This document shows positions 63,248-64,000 of a DNA stretch of 64,000 nt, piece by piece (positions within the stretch are counted from its first letter, which is position 1; each line of letters opens with the position of its first letter). The translations under genes were made by a program, and so were the position numbers. The notes below the pieces were generated by a model, which worked only from the letters and a program-made list of their open reading frames with translations, searched no databases and had not been told where the DNA came from. The DNA comes from Tupaia tana (Eukaryota; Chordata; Mammalia; Scandentia; Tupaiidae), in NCBI GenBank assembly GCA_026018925.1, contig JAKSZU010000031.1, positions 8,331,448-8,395,447 of the forward strand. The letters are read 5' to 3'.

Positions 63248-63478
63248 AATCAGACGGTGGCGCGGTGGTAACTCAATGCTCTGTCAGGCTGTGACCCATG
63301 TGGGAAGGTTCTGGGTTTGTGTCTGGAGACCTCACTGAGTACTCTGGGCACGTGTGTGCTCGTGATCCGAGGTTGGCTGAAACTGACAGTGGCTCGCACC
63401 ATTACAACGCTCCTGGGGGTGCCTGGTTCTGTCTCCGTCTCTCTGCCTTGCTCACTCATGGAAGACATAGAGAGATAG
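63248..63478 (+). repeat. SINE-C
   Basis: Head AATCAGACGGTGGCGCGGTG, B-box region GGGTTTGTGTCT, middle CCTCACTGAGTACTCTGGGC, tail CTCATGGAAGACATAGAGAG. Confidence 0.87.
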
Positions 63479-63704
63479 ATGGATCAATGTCACATTGACA
63501 GTCCAAAGGGCCCCTCAAGCTGTGCTTCACCTGCTGGGTGGCTACATAACCAGTTGGTTGACAACAAGTATGTTTGGACTGAGATAGAAGGTAATGAGGT
63601 GTGGATGTGTGTGGATACGCATGCTGTGTGTCTGCTGCATACCATAAACACCATTCTTCATGGACGATCCCCCTTTGGAAGGTCAGCAAATAATGTCACA
63701 TGCA

Positions 63705-63977
63705 GGGATCAGAAGTTGGTGTAATGGCTATGTCGCTGGACTCCCATGTAGTCGACCGCGGTTTGCGTCCCGGACCTGGTGGCTTAAAACTCATGCCAGG
63801 TGTGTGTGCGCACGTGCCCAAGATCCCGAGAGGAGAATGGAGGAGAAGGGATTGCGGCGTGACCATCCCCCCTGGGGGGTGATTTCTCGCTTTCTGTCTC
63901 TATGTCTCTCTCTGTCTGTCTGGCGAGCGCACACGCCCTACAGCGAAAACCTCTCCAAAAAAAAAAAAAAAAAAAAC
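63705..63977 (+). repeat. SINE-A, young copy
   Basis: Head GGGATCAGAAGTTGGTGTAA, B box GGTTTGCGTCC, intact hairpin, poly-A of about 20. Confidence 0.95.
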
Positions 63978-63987
63978 TCATGCCGGG

Positions 63988-64000
63988 GGAACCAGCAGTT
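63988..64000 (+). repeat. SINE-A head cut by the window end
   Basis: GGAACCAGCAGTT, the first 13 bases of a SINE-A. It is preceded by CTCATGCCGGG, itself a SINE-A body string, so a further nest is likely beyond the window. Confidence 0.7.

Overview
The window is nuclear DNA from a placental mammal and is almost entirely non-coding. Old mammal-wide repeats (MIR and L2 fragments, L1 3' ends, a hAT element, mariner-derived miniature elements) place it in Eutheria. One monomeric 7SL-derived SINE (1749-1837) points to Euarchontoglires. There are no Alu dimers, no rodent B1/B2/ID, no lagomorph C-type SINE and only one 7SL copy. Roughly 100 tRNA-derived SINEs dominate instead and fill about a third of the sequence. 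A colugo (Dermoptera, which has its own tRNA-derived SINEs) fits best, but this is inference; a search of the SINE consensus against mammalian repeat libraries would settle it.

Naming used below. SINE-A (about 265 bp): a tRNA-like head beginning G-G-(A/G)-C-C-A-G-C-A-G with a pol III A box (TTAGCGTAATGG) and B box (GGTTCGAGTCC), a body with a GC hairpin (ATCCCCCCTGGGGGGTGAT), a CT-rich stretch, then CCCTATAGCAAAAACCTCTCC and poly-A. SINE-B (about 140-190 bp): a related head (GGGGCCAGCAGGTGGCGTGG) joined directly to a CT-rich stretch and an A/T tail (TCTGGTCAAATTAAAATAAA). SINE-C (about 200-240 bp): a different tRNA-like head, a middle that reads like CCTCCCTGAGTATGCTGGGC, and a tail CTCATGAAAGAAATAAATAAA. 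Strand is given by the sense of the element; a minus copy starts with poly-T on its left.

Layout. 0-10 kb: dense SINEs, including a local triplication of a SINE-bearing segment (3355-4526). 10-15 kb: sparser, with two 80-bp mariner-type miniature elements. 16.4-17.7 kb: a hAT element that holds a mariner element with a SINE-A inside it, and a SINE-C with another SINE-A inside it. 21.2-22.9 kb: SINE-free, with a small CpG-dense patch. 24.5-25.2 kb: two SINEs inserted at the same target inside a third. 27.4-28.3 kb: SINE-free and CpG-rich for this window. 28.5-28.8 kb: tandem duplication. 31.8-32.5 kb: antisense L1 3' fragment. 35.1-37.0 kb: the longest SINE-free stretch. 41.1-41.6 kb: an L1 inserted into a SINE-A. 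43.2-43.5 kb: a 280-bp polypyrimidine tract. 44.7-45.5 kb: a rearranged SINE cluster with an inverted repeat. 48.2-48.8 kb: AT microsatellite field. 52.2-54.7 kb: an antisense L1-related element that seems to carry ORF1 but no ORF2 (half-L1, HAL1-like). 55-64 kb: further SINEs and unique sequence.

No protein-coding exon, tRNA gene, rRNA or other host gene could be supported. Almost all longer open frames lie inside SINEs or mix SINE with unique sequence. The coding remnants identified are those of the L1-type ORF1 at 53.1-54.4 kb. The main biology in the window is retrotransposition: L1-type machinery mobilises the SINEs, as shown by poly-A tails and 7-18 bp target-site duplications (TSDs), and the nesting gives a readable order of insertion.
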